NCBI GenBank assembly: GCA_963693305.1
Contig: OY855904.1
Coordinates: 42,687,304-42,751,303 of the forward strand
Reading direction: 5' to 3'
Source of the DNA: Meandrina meandrites
Taxonomy: Eukaryota; Cnidaria; Anthozoa; Scleractinia; Meandrinidae
DNA: 64,000 nucleotides
The stretch's first letter is position 1; each line of letters starts with the position of its first letter. Positions 29,097 through 41,000 of this stretch are shown here, piece after piece. A model generated the notes under the pieces. That model ran no database searches. It worked only from the letters and a program-made list of their open reading frames with translations, and was not told the origin of the DNA. The translations under genes were made by a program, and so were the position numbers.

Positions 29097-32000
29097 CTAA
29101 ATAGGCTCTCCCAACAACAAGCCCGATTGGCAACATTGCCCTTATTTCAGAATATCTTTTCTCAGGGTATCGAGTCCCTCTCAAGGGGAGGGGGTCCTTC
29201 TTGACTACCAATTTGTTGCTAAGGAAGGTATCTAAACACCAGATTTTAGATATCAGACTTCCTACCGATATGCTTTTTACACAACTTTGTTCAACTGAAG
29301 AGCCTAAGAGTTTCATATCACGCAATATTTGACAAGTCACGTGACCAGAATGGAAGAAACCCTAAAACCGAAAGGGCATATAGATCTGAAAGTTAAAATC
29401 AGTGCTAATAGATACAAAAAAACGTCCACACGCTCGATGCATGCTTCGTGTGTGTGTGTTTTTTAATTCGCACTATTAGAAATGTCATGAGATAATAAAA
29501 TCCTGTGTTTCCACACTTTCTTTGGTAGCGTTTCGTTTTACGTGTAAGCGGTAATTCCATGCCTGAGATTCTAAAGTAAGCTATGTTATCTGTGACTCTT
29601 AAAAGAATTCGAACTCTACCTTCTTGTCTTCCAAGTTTTACTGGGACTGGCACACTAGTTATGCGCGCGCAATGTCAATTTTTGTTGGGGGGGATCAGGT
29701 CTCCCCCCCACCCCACCATGTAACAATAGAAAACGCTGCAAAATGGCTTGCCACCAAAAGTCATCTTCAGCAATCCCTTAGCATCTGCTCTTGATCTGTA
29801 GTTAAGAAGGACCCCTTAATTGTTAGTATTTCCCCATTAAAATATGAACAGGTTTCTTTATTCATGCCTGACATAGGCTGTACCTTCTAAAAGAAACTTA
29901 GACGCCCGTGCTGTGCAACTAGACGCTTATTGGCATGTAGACGATTAGCCAACCAGATTTCATCACATTCACTTGGAACACTATGTTTATCACTTTACAG
30001 AAATGATAAAATATCGTGTTAGAATTACCGTTTTATTTGTCAAAATTGCTGGCGATTCTACTTACAGACATTCCAAGCCATGGTACTGGCAGCTCATTAT
30101 CATGTTCTCAAGTTGATGCCCGTAACTCTTGAGCTTTTCGTCTGGTATCGCGGCAAAGCTTTGAAGAACATTTTGAATCATTTTTTCTTTTTCTGGAAGG
30201 TCCTCGTTATTTGGTACGGCTTGATTTCCCATGGAACCAAGAGCGGTTCGGTGTTTTGATGATGTATTCCGTTTTATTCCTTTTCCAAGAATAGCACATC
30301 GTTAGAAAACGCTATTAAGAGGCCGTGTCACTAAGACCGTTCCACTCGATTTTGGACTCCAAAATAGTTTTCCTTCATATTTCTGTCACGGGTAGTACTA
30401 TCTATCCTTACTACTGAAACGCAGTTAAAATGATCAGAAAGTTTGCTTCTCTCCACTGTGGAACATTTATCAATTACCAGTGTCGAGAAGTGATGAAACG
30501 GCCATTTTTCACGAGTTCTAACACAGGATATTAAACGTTCGTTAAAAATACTTCGCGCCGATAAAACCCCCAAAATTTGTACACATCCAGTCAATTTTTA
30601 TCGGTTCTTACTGCTGACATGTCATTTGGTTACATTCTTGTTCAAAATCGGAGGAAAACTACAATATTTATAGAACACCTTCAATAATTTATACAAACAT
30701 CGCGAAAATATGGTCCTAAATCTTGCCTTATTTTTCACTTGTGGCAAATAGACCAGGCCTAAATTGCCATTCCAGTTTTAGATTAAGACCTTTTCTGTCG
30801 AATTGTGAAATAAAATTTGCGGCACAACGCAATATTGAGAAATAAGTTCGAACGAATTCTTGGCTATTTTCACGGATTAAGTATTGCGTGACACACTTCA
30901 AATTCCAGTCCGAGTCTTGTTGCCTGACAATTTGATGCTTTGTTGATCAATATTTTCCGGCAAACGACAAGGGAAAATGCATTGATATTGGCAGCTTGCT
31001 TTTCTTTGTTTCGGTCAGTTGACACCAACTACGGTGTTTCGTTTCCTGACCATTCAATAATGATAAGGTCGCTTCGTGTCCTTCGTGATTTAATTTACCA
31101 CTCACCTTGTTGACCTTGTAGTTCCTGATGACACTGTGAGAATTTACCACTGAAACTTTCCTGGTTATCGTACACAAGCGAAAGTATGGTACTCGGTGGC
31201 TACAATTAAAATGATCCAGTAAGTCTGTCTTGAAAGGAGAGTCGATGACGAAAAGAGATTTGAATACATCTTCCTGTATGTAATCATTCAAGACACGGGT
31301 TGCGTTACCGCCCTAATACATATGTTATTGCGTGTTGCTATATTTTGGGGGCCATACGATTAGCGCTAATCGTATGCCACCCCACCCCCCCCCCCGCCCC
31401 CAAAAAAAAAAAATATAACGAATCAAAATTCTTTCTCTTTTGTTATTTCTTCGTGCCAGTGTGCGATCCTAAACGAGACGTTGACAGCTAAAAATAATGA
31501 CATTTTGCCCAGAACACCCTAAGCGAAACCAAAATCCGAAATTTACACCCCTAAGCGAGACGACGAGCATCCCCGTCCCGTTTCGCTAGCGATCATTGGC
31601 TTATCTTGACATTGTTGGTATCATATTTTGGAGATTGCAGTAGACGCCCTGATATTCTGGAATATCTAGTCATCTACCTAATAAAGCATTCCGTTTACTG
31701 ATGTATTTATGTTTAGATTAAACCTGTAAAGCAACTTATTCAAGATTATACATTTCTGATAACCATTCCACGTTACTCTCGATTAGGTTAATTGACATGA
31801 TATACTGACAAAAAGTGAATACTTACGTCCCCCTATTACTTCAGGGTACTGTGTTAGGATGTTCTTTGGGATCTTCGATCGGCGAATGATGTTTAGATTG
31901 CAAATAGTAATTTGAGGAAAGACGATTTTCTAAAAGAGCATAAAAATATCGTCAATAAATGAAGATTCACCCATTCATTAAGATATTTTCCTTCCTTCCT

Positions 32001-35000
32001 TCCTTCCTTCCTTCCTTCCTTCCTTCCTTCCTTCCTTCCTTCCTTCCTTCCTTCCTTCCTTCCTTCCTTCCTTCCTTCCTTCCTTCCTTCCTTCCTTCCT
32101 TCCTTCCTTCCTTCCTTCCTTCCTTCCTTCCTTCCTTCCTTCCTTCCTTCCTTCCTTCCTTCCTTCCTTCCTTCCTTCCTTCCTTCCTTCCTTCCTTCCT
32201 TCCTTCCTTCCTTCCTTCCTTCCTTCCTTCCTTCCTTCCTTCCTTCCTTCCTTCCTTCCTTCCTTCCTTCCTTCCTTCCTTCCTTCCTTCCTTCCTTCCT
32301 TCCTTCCTTCCTTCCTTCCTTCCTTCCTTCCTTCCTTCCTTCCTTCCTTCCTTCCTTCCTTCCTTCCTTCCTTCCTTCCTTCCTTCCTTCCTTCCTTCCT
32401 TCCTTCCTTCCTTCCTTCCTTCCTTCCTTCCTTCCTTCCTTCCTTCCTTCCTTCCTTCCTTCCTTCCTTCCTTCCTTCCTTCCTTCCTTCCTTCCTTCCT
32501 TCCTTCCTTCCTTCCTTCCTTCCTTCCTTCCTTCCTTCCTTCCTTCCTTCCTTCCTTCCTTCCTTCCTTCCTTCCTTCCTTCCTTCCTTCCTTCCTTCCT
32601 TCCTTCCTTCCTTCCTTCCTTCCTTCCTTCCTTCCTTCCTTCCTTCCTTCCTTCCTTCCTTCCTTCCTTCCTTCCTTCCTTCCTTCCTTCCTTCCTTCCT
32701 TCCTTCCTTCCTTCCTTCCTTCCTTCCTTCCTTCCTTCCTTCCTTCCTTCCTTCCTTCCTTCCTTCCTTCCTTCCTTCCTTATTGATGAATAATACACGG
32801 AATTACGATATGTAATAATTGTGTGCGTGACTATCGGTTAGTTGTTAAATACGGCAGTCAAGGCTTTAAGTGTTATTGTCAGAGAAAACCGGGCAGAGGC
32901 AAAAGATCGAGGTCGCCCGTTTACCTTCATCTTCCCACAGTATAAAAGCTACCTGAAAAGATTAGGAATGGTGGCATTTGCAGAAGTAGACGTTCGTTTT
33001 TCTTCGAGAAATCACCATTCCATTATTTTGGGCCCTCCAGCCGCCAAAAATAACCGAGATTTCGGGCAACTTTGCGTAACCGTAAAACACACTTCGTATG
33101 ACTCCTAAAAGCTCTTGTATTTTTTCTATGACATTGATCCCTTTATAAGTTGATTAAGATATATTAAGAGTGACTTGCTCTTAATACCACGGATGGATAT
33201 GCAAGATGGAAAAATCGAAATCCCCCAAACTTTGTCACAATTAAACCCTTCGGAAACTATTTTAGAAAATATAACATTTAGTTCGTTTGGATTTATATTT
33301 TCCAAATAAATCGATTTTCTAGTTTTCACCCTTTAATAGGGCCTCAGACTACCGCAAAATGTGCTTCGTATCTTCGGCCCGTGCATAAAAAATAAAACAA
33401 ATGCCACATTTTCTTCGATTACTCGCAGTCAAATGACCCTTTCCGTACATTTTACCGTTATTAGAATTTCAAAAGGTTCCAATTTGAATTTTATAAAATT
33501 TTTCGAAATTAACCTCCAAATTAGTATTTTCAGAACTACAAATTTTGGCTAACTTCAACGGCAAAATTCCCAACCTGGTACATAGCTTTAGCTGTGAAAA
33601 TAGTATTCCAAAGAAACAGCAATCCTTCCTCTATCGTTCTGTGAAATAAAATTTTGGGGCAATTCAAACTGCAAGTTTTGAGAACCGAAAACATTTACCG
33701 TTCTTGTTTGAAATTTACGACCTTTGAACTTACCGTTGTACTGATAAGCCAAGAAATAGCTTCGACACCAGTGATAATATTGCCACAGATGCAACCACTT
33801 CCCAGAGATAAATAAATCACAGTGATTTCTGATATCTCTGTGCCAAATGTTCCAGAAGAATAGTGTTTTTATAGTGCGAAAAATGAGCTTACTCTTTGAC
33901 AACAGCACTTGGCGTTCGCGTGCGTATTTGTTTACTTTCACAGTACAACTGAACATGAAACGTTTATAATTATCTTAAAGGCGACTTATCTGACTTTTCG
34001 CAACCTTATAAATGTCCAAATTTTCTTAAGAAACTAAACGTGATTGCATAAATATCACAATAGTTAACCTACCTAATATCTCTTGATATGAGCTGAACAA
34101 CACTGACCACACAGAGCAACATTCCCACAAAAGAACAAGATTGCGTTACATCAATAAGGTAACTAGGTTCCAAGCTACTCCGCGAAGATCGTAAGATAAT
34201 TTTTTCTGTCGAGAATTCGATATTCACTTTTTCTTCGAGAGCGGAGTTGTTGTGATTCAGAGAGCCAAAGGTTTCTCAAATAAGGTATTAACATCTCAGC
34301 TCTAGACGAAGCCTAGCTAACTTAGCAGCTTCCACTACATTGGATTATTTCGCCAGAATAACTTGTCTTTTACTGCTAACAAGAAGGCTTCAAGTTTCAG
34401 GGGCGGATCCAGGATTTTTCTTAGGTGGGGGTGCACCACATAGTTTTTTTTTGCAGAATACCAGTTGCATTAGAAAGCCGCAGGTCATCTCGGGGGGGGG
34501 GGGGGGGGGGGGTGCGAACCCCCTGCACCCTCCCCCTAGATCCGCCGCTGAGTTTAATGAATTTGTCTGAAATACTTTGTCAGCCTTCGAAAACGCGAAA
34601 GCGAGGCTTTTCAACAACGTTAAAAAAACTTCTTGAGCCTCTTACAGTGCGGACACTAGAACCATGAACGCTATGGCATTTTTTTTTTTACTTTATTTGT
34701 ACTTTTTTTCACTTACTTTGTAGATTTTTTTTTTACATTTTCCCAGAACTAACCAATCACATCCGTGAACTGAAGCACTAGCACAGACATTTGTTCTCCT
34801 GTTTTCCCTGTTTTTATTGTCCCACGCAACGTTTGACACGCTTTTCGGTGGAAAAAATGCGGAAAAATGTCTCGACCGTTGCATCGCCTCGCGGCTGTGA
34901 TTGGCTACTTCTAAAAAAAGTAATAAAATAAGTGATAAAAAAGTACAAATAAAGTGAAAATAAAGCCTTGGCGCTCATGGTTCGAGTGTCCGCACTGTAA

Positions 35001-38000
35001 AGAAACTGTGTAGAACCATGCTACAATATCTTGGAATAATATACTTCGAACCACTTCCCGAAGTTTTTTTTTCGAGTTATACTGTTAGTAATGATAATGA
35101 TGATTATAATTATAATCGTAATAATAATGATGACCGCCAGTTATTTACACAGTTCAGGCACTATGGCGACAATCGCATGTCTCGAGAAGCTCTCCAAGTA
35201 AGGACAAGTACGGCACTTTCCGCGTTTGTTTGATGTTCCTCACCTCAATGTCGAAATATTCGCAAATCGAACGCAGCATGGATACCCTCAGCTTTCGCAA
35301 TTTACCTGATCCATACATATCACAAAGATTGAAAGTGTCAAAAACAATTGGGTGTCTCAGTGCCACCTCCTGTAAGACAGCTGTGCGAACATTTTCGTGT
35401 GCGGCTTCATCTTCAGTTGCCATAACGTCTTCAATGACGTCTTCCTCTTGATCAGATTGTTCATCGTCTGAATGTGCGTTCCGCAGTTTGGAGGCTTTTC
35501 TTGAAAAATATGATTGAATTTGGTTAGTATAGGAATATATGAATCCATTGTTATTATGCAGTTCAGCGAACAAGAAAGTTTAGATGTGCTATTAAACATT
35601 TCTTTCCTCTGTATTTCTCTCCAACAAGTTATTTACTGGAAAAGAATACCTTAGTGCCAATGAAACTAGCTGTCTGCAGCAACCTAGCTACATGCTGAAC
35701 GCTCCTGAATGTATGTTTGTGCATTTCTCCGAGAACTCTATTGTAAATCTGAAAAAAAAAATACTATTTAAGGTTTTCTGACAATGATATGAAACAGGGC
35801 ACAGTTCTAAGTGTCCCTCAAAAAATTTCACAGAATACGGCCAAATTTCTTTTTTCTTACAAAGTGTTGATTTGGACGTCACTCAACTCTGTTTACTTAC
35901 GGGAGCCTACAGGCAGAAGGATTTGCGCTTGAAGATAGAGTCTTCTTGACTGAGCCAGGTTTATCCCACGATCTCCCTTCTGGTTCTTTTGATGTTGTAT
36001 CCTCTGGCCTGGACAGGAACAGTTCCTCTTGTTACTGCGCCACCTTATTCCCCATAGGTCCAGGTGCCAAGGGCATATTGCTCTCTTCAAATGTGCTTCA
36101 TTTACTTCAAAACACCCTTGAAAACAAATGTTTATACGTTCATGGAACGCGTAGTTTAAGGGGTCCAAAACCATGCGGCGCAATCACAGTCCAAAAGGCA
36201 CCATCTTGTGATTATTAAACTAAACTTTCAAAACCTTTCAAGATCACTTGCGCACCATCGTTTTTAGTCAGCTAATAGGTACAGTAATACTGGAAGGACA
36301 ATCGGATTCGCGGATTTATTATAAAGCACACTGAGCGTGTACTAATTTTGGAATACTAGTTTTTTTTTGTTCCGGCGATCTCTGTCATTCCCAAACTTTT
36401 TTTGGCATTTTCCTCTGATGGTCTCACTTAACCTACTCTCTACGTCTTCTCTCTCGGGTTCTCTTGACTATCTCTACCCACCCCTCTTTGACTTCTCCTT
36501 GTGATTTCTCATCAGAGCTAAACTGCAAGCAGTCTGCATTAGGATCCTGATTTCTCGAGGCTTCGTTTTTTCGAAACTCACAGTTTCTCCAGCCAATTTT
36601 TCGCATAGTGTTCATTTAGTTAAACATTTAAGAATAAAACAAATAAAAACGCACAGCGTTTCGATATTGTCAAGCGAAGGAATAAAAAGTGGCTAAGTTA
36701 ATCAATTCTAGTGCAGTGACAAATAGTCCCATGCGCACAAAAGCGAGTAATGAGGTAGTTTTCAGTATAAATTTCTGAATTATTTAGGTGATTTAACGCT
36801 TGACCTTCTCTGTTTTTAAACATTTTCCCTTGCACTATTTTTTTGCCCCCCCCCCCCCCCCCCCCCCCCCCATCAATCACTTTTTTAATGATCCGTCGCT
36901 AATGTACTTAACTTGGGGCCATTATAGCGGGAAAATTTGTGTATAGCCGGGAAACGATACCGAAAACAATATGCTAGATCATGTTTTTGCTTACCAAGAA
37001 ATCTTCAGCACTACGTTCCATCTCAGGTTGTTTACATAGAACTGTTGGGATGGAGCGCTTCAGCTGTTACAGAACCTGCATGCAGTAATTTTCAACATTG
37101 TGTTTTTCTTTTCCGTTATTTTTTATCAAAAACGTTTTAGCAAGCTTACACACCTACCCGCTCTAGCCAACAGTAGCTTCACCTCGTTCAAAGAGGAATC
37201 CCTCACATTAATAGCCTTCAGATGTCCCCGAATATCTTTATCACATTCTTCAATCAAAACACATTGAACATTTGCAGGATTGGAAACACTGGGACCGCAT
37301 GCACCACCGACAATTTGCGAATAACTACAGGTGGCCATTTCTCATTAGTATACACATACAGGTATGATAGTATAATCGTTTTAAAAGCGAAAACCGTGGA
37401 GACATCAAACTTTTTGATCGAACGTGTCAGTGTAATATGATACTTGCACAGACGGCAACCGGTCGGTAACTTGTCACGCGTCATGTCATCACTCTTGCTG
37501 TGCTGCAGACCAAAGCAGGCATGTGGCCGGTAAGTCAAAAGCAATGTTTTTAAAATCTAGGAGGAAAACCTTTCTTTTGTAAAGAATCATCTTATTTCAA
37601 TGAGATTGTTTAGCACTTTGCAGAATACGAAATAGAACAAAGTACACTTGAAGTAGAATTTTCAACTCGTTACAATTTAAGTAAACAAACACGCACGAAC
37701 GCGTCAAAAGTTTTGAAGCTCAATTTCGGTGTAAAATTTTCCTTTAATGAATTGTCATTAAACAATCCAGAAAACCTACCGTTTATTCAACTAAGTTGAA
37801 TGTTTGGTCGCATTTAGGTCAAAGTTGCAGCTGAGGTCCAACTTATGTTTGGAATTTATCAATACAACGGTAAGTTCAAAGGTCGTAAATTTCAAACAAG
37901 TACGCTAAATGTTTTCGGTTGTCAAAACTCGCAGTTTGAATTGCCCCAAAATTTTATTTCTTAGAACGATAGAGGAAGGATTGCTGTTTCTTTGGAATAC

Positions 38001-41000
38001 TATTTGCACAGCTAAAGCTATGTACCAGTTTGGGAATTTTGCCGCTGAAGTTAGCCAAAATTTGTAGTTCTGAAAATACTAATTTGGAGGTTAATTTCGA
38101 AAAATTTTATAAAATTCAAATTGGAACCTTTTGAAATTCTAATAACGGTAAAATGTACGGAAAGGGTCATTTGATTGCAAGTAATCGAAGAAAATGTGGC
38201 ATTTGTTTTATTTTTTATGCACGGGCCGAAGATACGAAGCACATTTTGCGGTAGTCTGAGGCCTTATTAAAGGGTGAAAACTAGAAAATCGATTTATTTG
38301 GAAAATATAAATCCAAACGAACTAAATGTTATATTTTCTAAAATAGTTTCCGAAGGGTTTTATTGTGACAAAGTTTGGGGAATTTCGATTTTTCCATCTT
38401 GCATACTCATCCGTGGTATTAAGAGCAACTCACTCTTAAACCTTCTTTGCTTTAATACTGTGTTTTTTACGTGGCGCTAAAAATCGCCACTGAATCGTTA
38501 ATGAGTGTCACCCAAATATGAGTCATTTTCAGTCGACTGTTTCACCAAAGTGCGGCACTTTATTTTTAAAGTAAAACCATTTCCCGATAGTATTTTGTGC
38601 TCTTAACAAAATCCAGTTTAGTTAAAATTGGTATCTAGGAGTAAATCGGAGTAAGCGGCATCTGAAACTGCGTACCATTACGATTTTCAGTTAAAAATAT
38701 TTCCCGCCAAATTGAGTATCATTTTTTCGAGTTTCTGTGTTTGTGGTCCAAAATTAACTAAAAGTAGATCCGTTGATTTCGGGATCAAGCATTGACACTG
38801 TAATATCATAACAAGATATGTAAACTTTTCAAATCTCCTTATTAACACTCGGTAAGTTACTAAGTTTTAAAACAGGTCGCTTAATTTTCCCGCGAAAGTT
38901 TTATCATTTTCATTCGTCACGCTGCATGGCTGCATGGTAAAACCGGACTATATCCTCAGTTAAATGGTTTTTAATCTGCTAGGAAACTGGAAGCACATAT
39001 CGCAAAGAGAATCGAGACTTCCACTAAATTAGTTAAACAAACTTTGAATGAATTTTGTTTACACTCTGTGTATCCACCGACTTTACCGAATGCGTGACGC
39101 GTCACGAATTAAAAGGGCAGACGACAGGTGTTTCAGAAGGTTTGTTTAGAGTTCTTCTTGGCTTTGAAATCATGAACTGTTCTTTCCGATCAGAAGAATC
39201 GCCTTGCAGTCAGGTGTTGGAATTGGCAGAAGAATCCACATCTAACAAAGTCTAGAACAATGTCGGTCTCAGAGACCGCGTCCCTCATGACTAGCAGTCG
39301 GGAAAACCACCTGTTGTCAGATGCACAGAAATATACCTGTTGGGAAGTAGTTCAAGTTCTCGCAGCCTTTCATAAACATAAAATAAGATGTAAGAAACAC
39401 CGATTCCTCTGGTAAAATTGAAAATAGCGAAAGCTGTTGAAAAATTAAGGCTAGAACGCTTGCAAAATAGTCTTTGGATGATACGTTGATGTTCATGAAC
39501 TCAGAGAATTGCATGTTAAAAAATACCCGCTTAACCAGACAGTTGTTTTATAAAGACAGTCCTGATCAGCATCAAGAGCTCAGCGTAAATTTTCAAGACT
39601 AGGCATGTTCTATGAAGGATCTTGAAAACATAGCCGACTGTGAGGAATAAACTGAAAGGAGAAAATGAAATCTAGAACTCACTTTCTATTGTAAGATCGT
39701 TCCAAGGTAGCGTAAAAATGTCTTAAATATGAAGCGATAATTTTTTGGTTCTGCATTTAATATTTTCCAGCGTAGCTCTTGAAATTGTTTGTTTGGGAAG
39801 ATCAGAGAGATATGCCAAACAAAACAGCTTTCACAATTTTTACTGCAGCACTCGACACTCCGGAATGGGAGAACCAAATACCATATGACTTGGTGTACTC
39901 AAGTCTTTGAAACAAACAAATTCACCATCCAATCGTTCAGTAACGACAGGTGCTCCAAAGAAATAGAAAGAAATAGAAAGTGAGTTCTGTTCATTTTCTC
40001 CTTTCAGTTGTATTGTGATATAAAACCAAAGAAAACTCTCTTTTAAATCAGACAGACATACTCTACTTATGTGGTTGATAATATTAAACACACTGGTTTT
40101 TCTACGATGATTTTAAGGTCTTTTAAAGCAAATAATGACCGATGAATGAGACAACGAAATAGAAAGCTAAAATCGTAACCATCGCAAAATTAAAATGCGA
40201 AGTTAAACTGAGTCAGTTTACTTTATTCGATATTTCTAACTTTCTAGTTTACAACTGGATAGAATAAGCTTGATGTGCCGCGCTTAAGAGGCATGGGTTA
40301 CCTCCCAAAAAGTACTAATGATCAAGAAATATACTGATGTAAAAATAATTGACAAAAATGGCAATACTGCAAAAAAAAATTCTTCTTCAGGTCATGAATC
40401 AGTGTGAAGTGTTTCCATCACGAGCTGCGACGTATTTGTAGGGTTGTATCACCAGTCTGCATTGTTCAACAGTTCTACATTATTCTTTTCTTTTGCAAAG
40501 GGTGCAAATGATTGCAAGCGAGCGAGCGAGCGAGAGCGCGGTCTTACCAAAGGAGAAAATTAAACTTGAATGAGAACCATTTCTTAGGCAATATTCATGT
40601 TACAAAACGCTCAGTTAGAGAGACTGATCGAAATGAAAAAAACGTATCATCTTTTTTTTCTGTCAGGAAAAAAACCTACGTTTTACTTTCGTTATTCTAC
40701 GAACCATTCAAGTAGACAAATATTGGATAACATACTGTGGTCTCTCGCTGGTGGACATGAATTGTTCAGTACTGACGTCTGTCTCTGTAGATATGTTAAT
40801 AATTGCTGAATTATTCGTAAAAAAAAAAATGATTCATAAACTGAATTATTCATAAAACAAACGATTTTCATGTTCACTGTCCAAGTTGACTAAGTATATT
40901 TGATCAGAATTAATTTTCTTTATAATAATTACGATACCGATAGAGATGTATTCGAGTCTACAGTGTTTCACATGTATCTGAAACATTATCAAGCCTTCAC

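Larger units (their letters stand above)
33168..38435. mobile_element. Inner TTAA-target DNA transposon with 580-bp TIRs, nested
   Basis: The ends 33168-33747 and 37856-38435 are inverted repeats of equal length (580 bp), starting GAGTGACTTGCTCTTAATACC and GAGTGAGTTGCTCTTAATACC. TTAA at 33164-33167 and 38436-38439 is the target duplication. The uninterrupted sequence in the opposite arm of the outer element (near 42217-42222) gives the empty site. The terminal GA fits Kolobok-like ends better than piggyBac CCY ends. The 4.1-kb interior contains candidate exons on the minus strand and two small MITEs. Confidence 0.87.

Noticed and set aside
31893..32798. Long open frames of GRKE and PSFL repeats on both strands
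   Set aside because: They are translations of the TTCC microsatellite, open in several frames, with no other coding sign.
32842..33552. Repeated short protein frames in 32842-33552, 38051-38480, 39055-41601 and 42276-42551
   Set aside because: They pair up only because they lie in the inverted arms of the two TTAA transposons; no domain or splice context.
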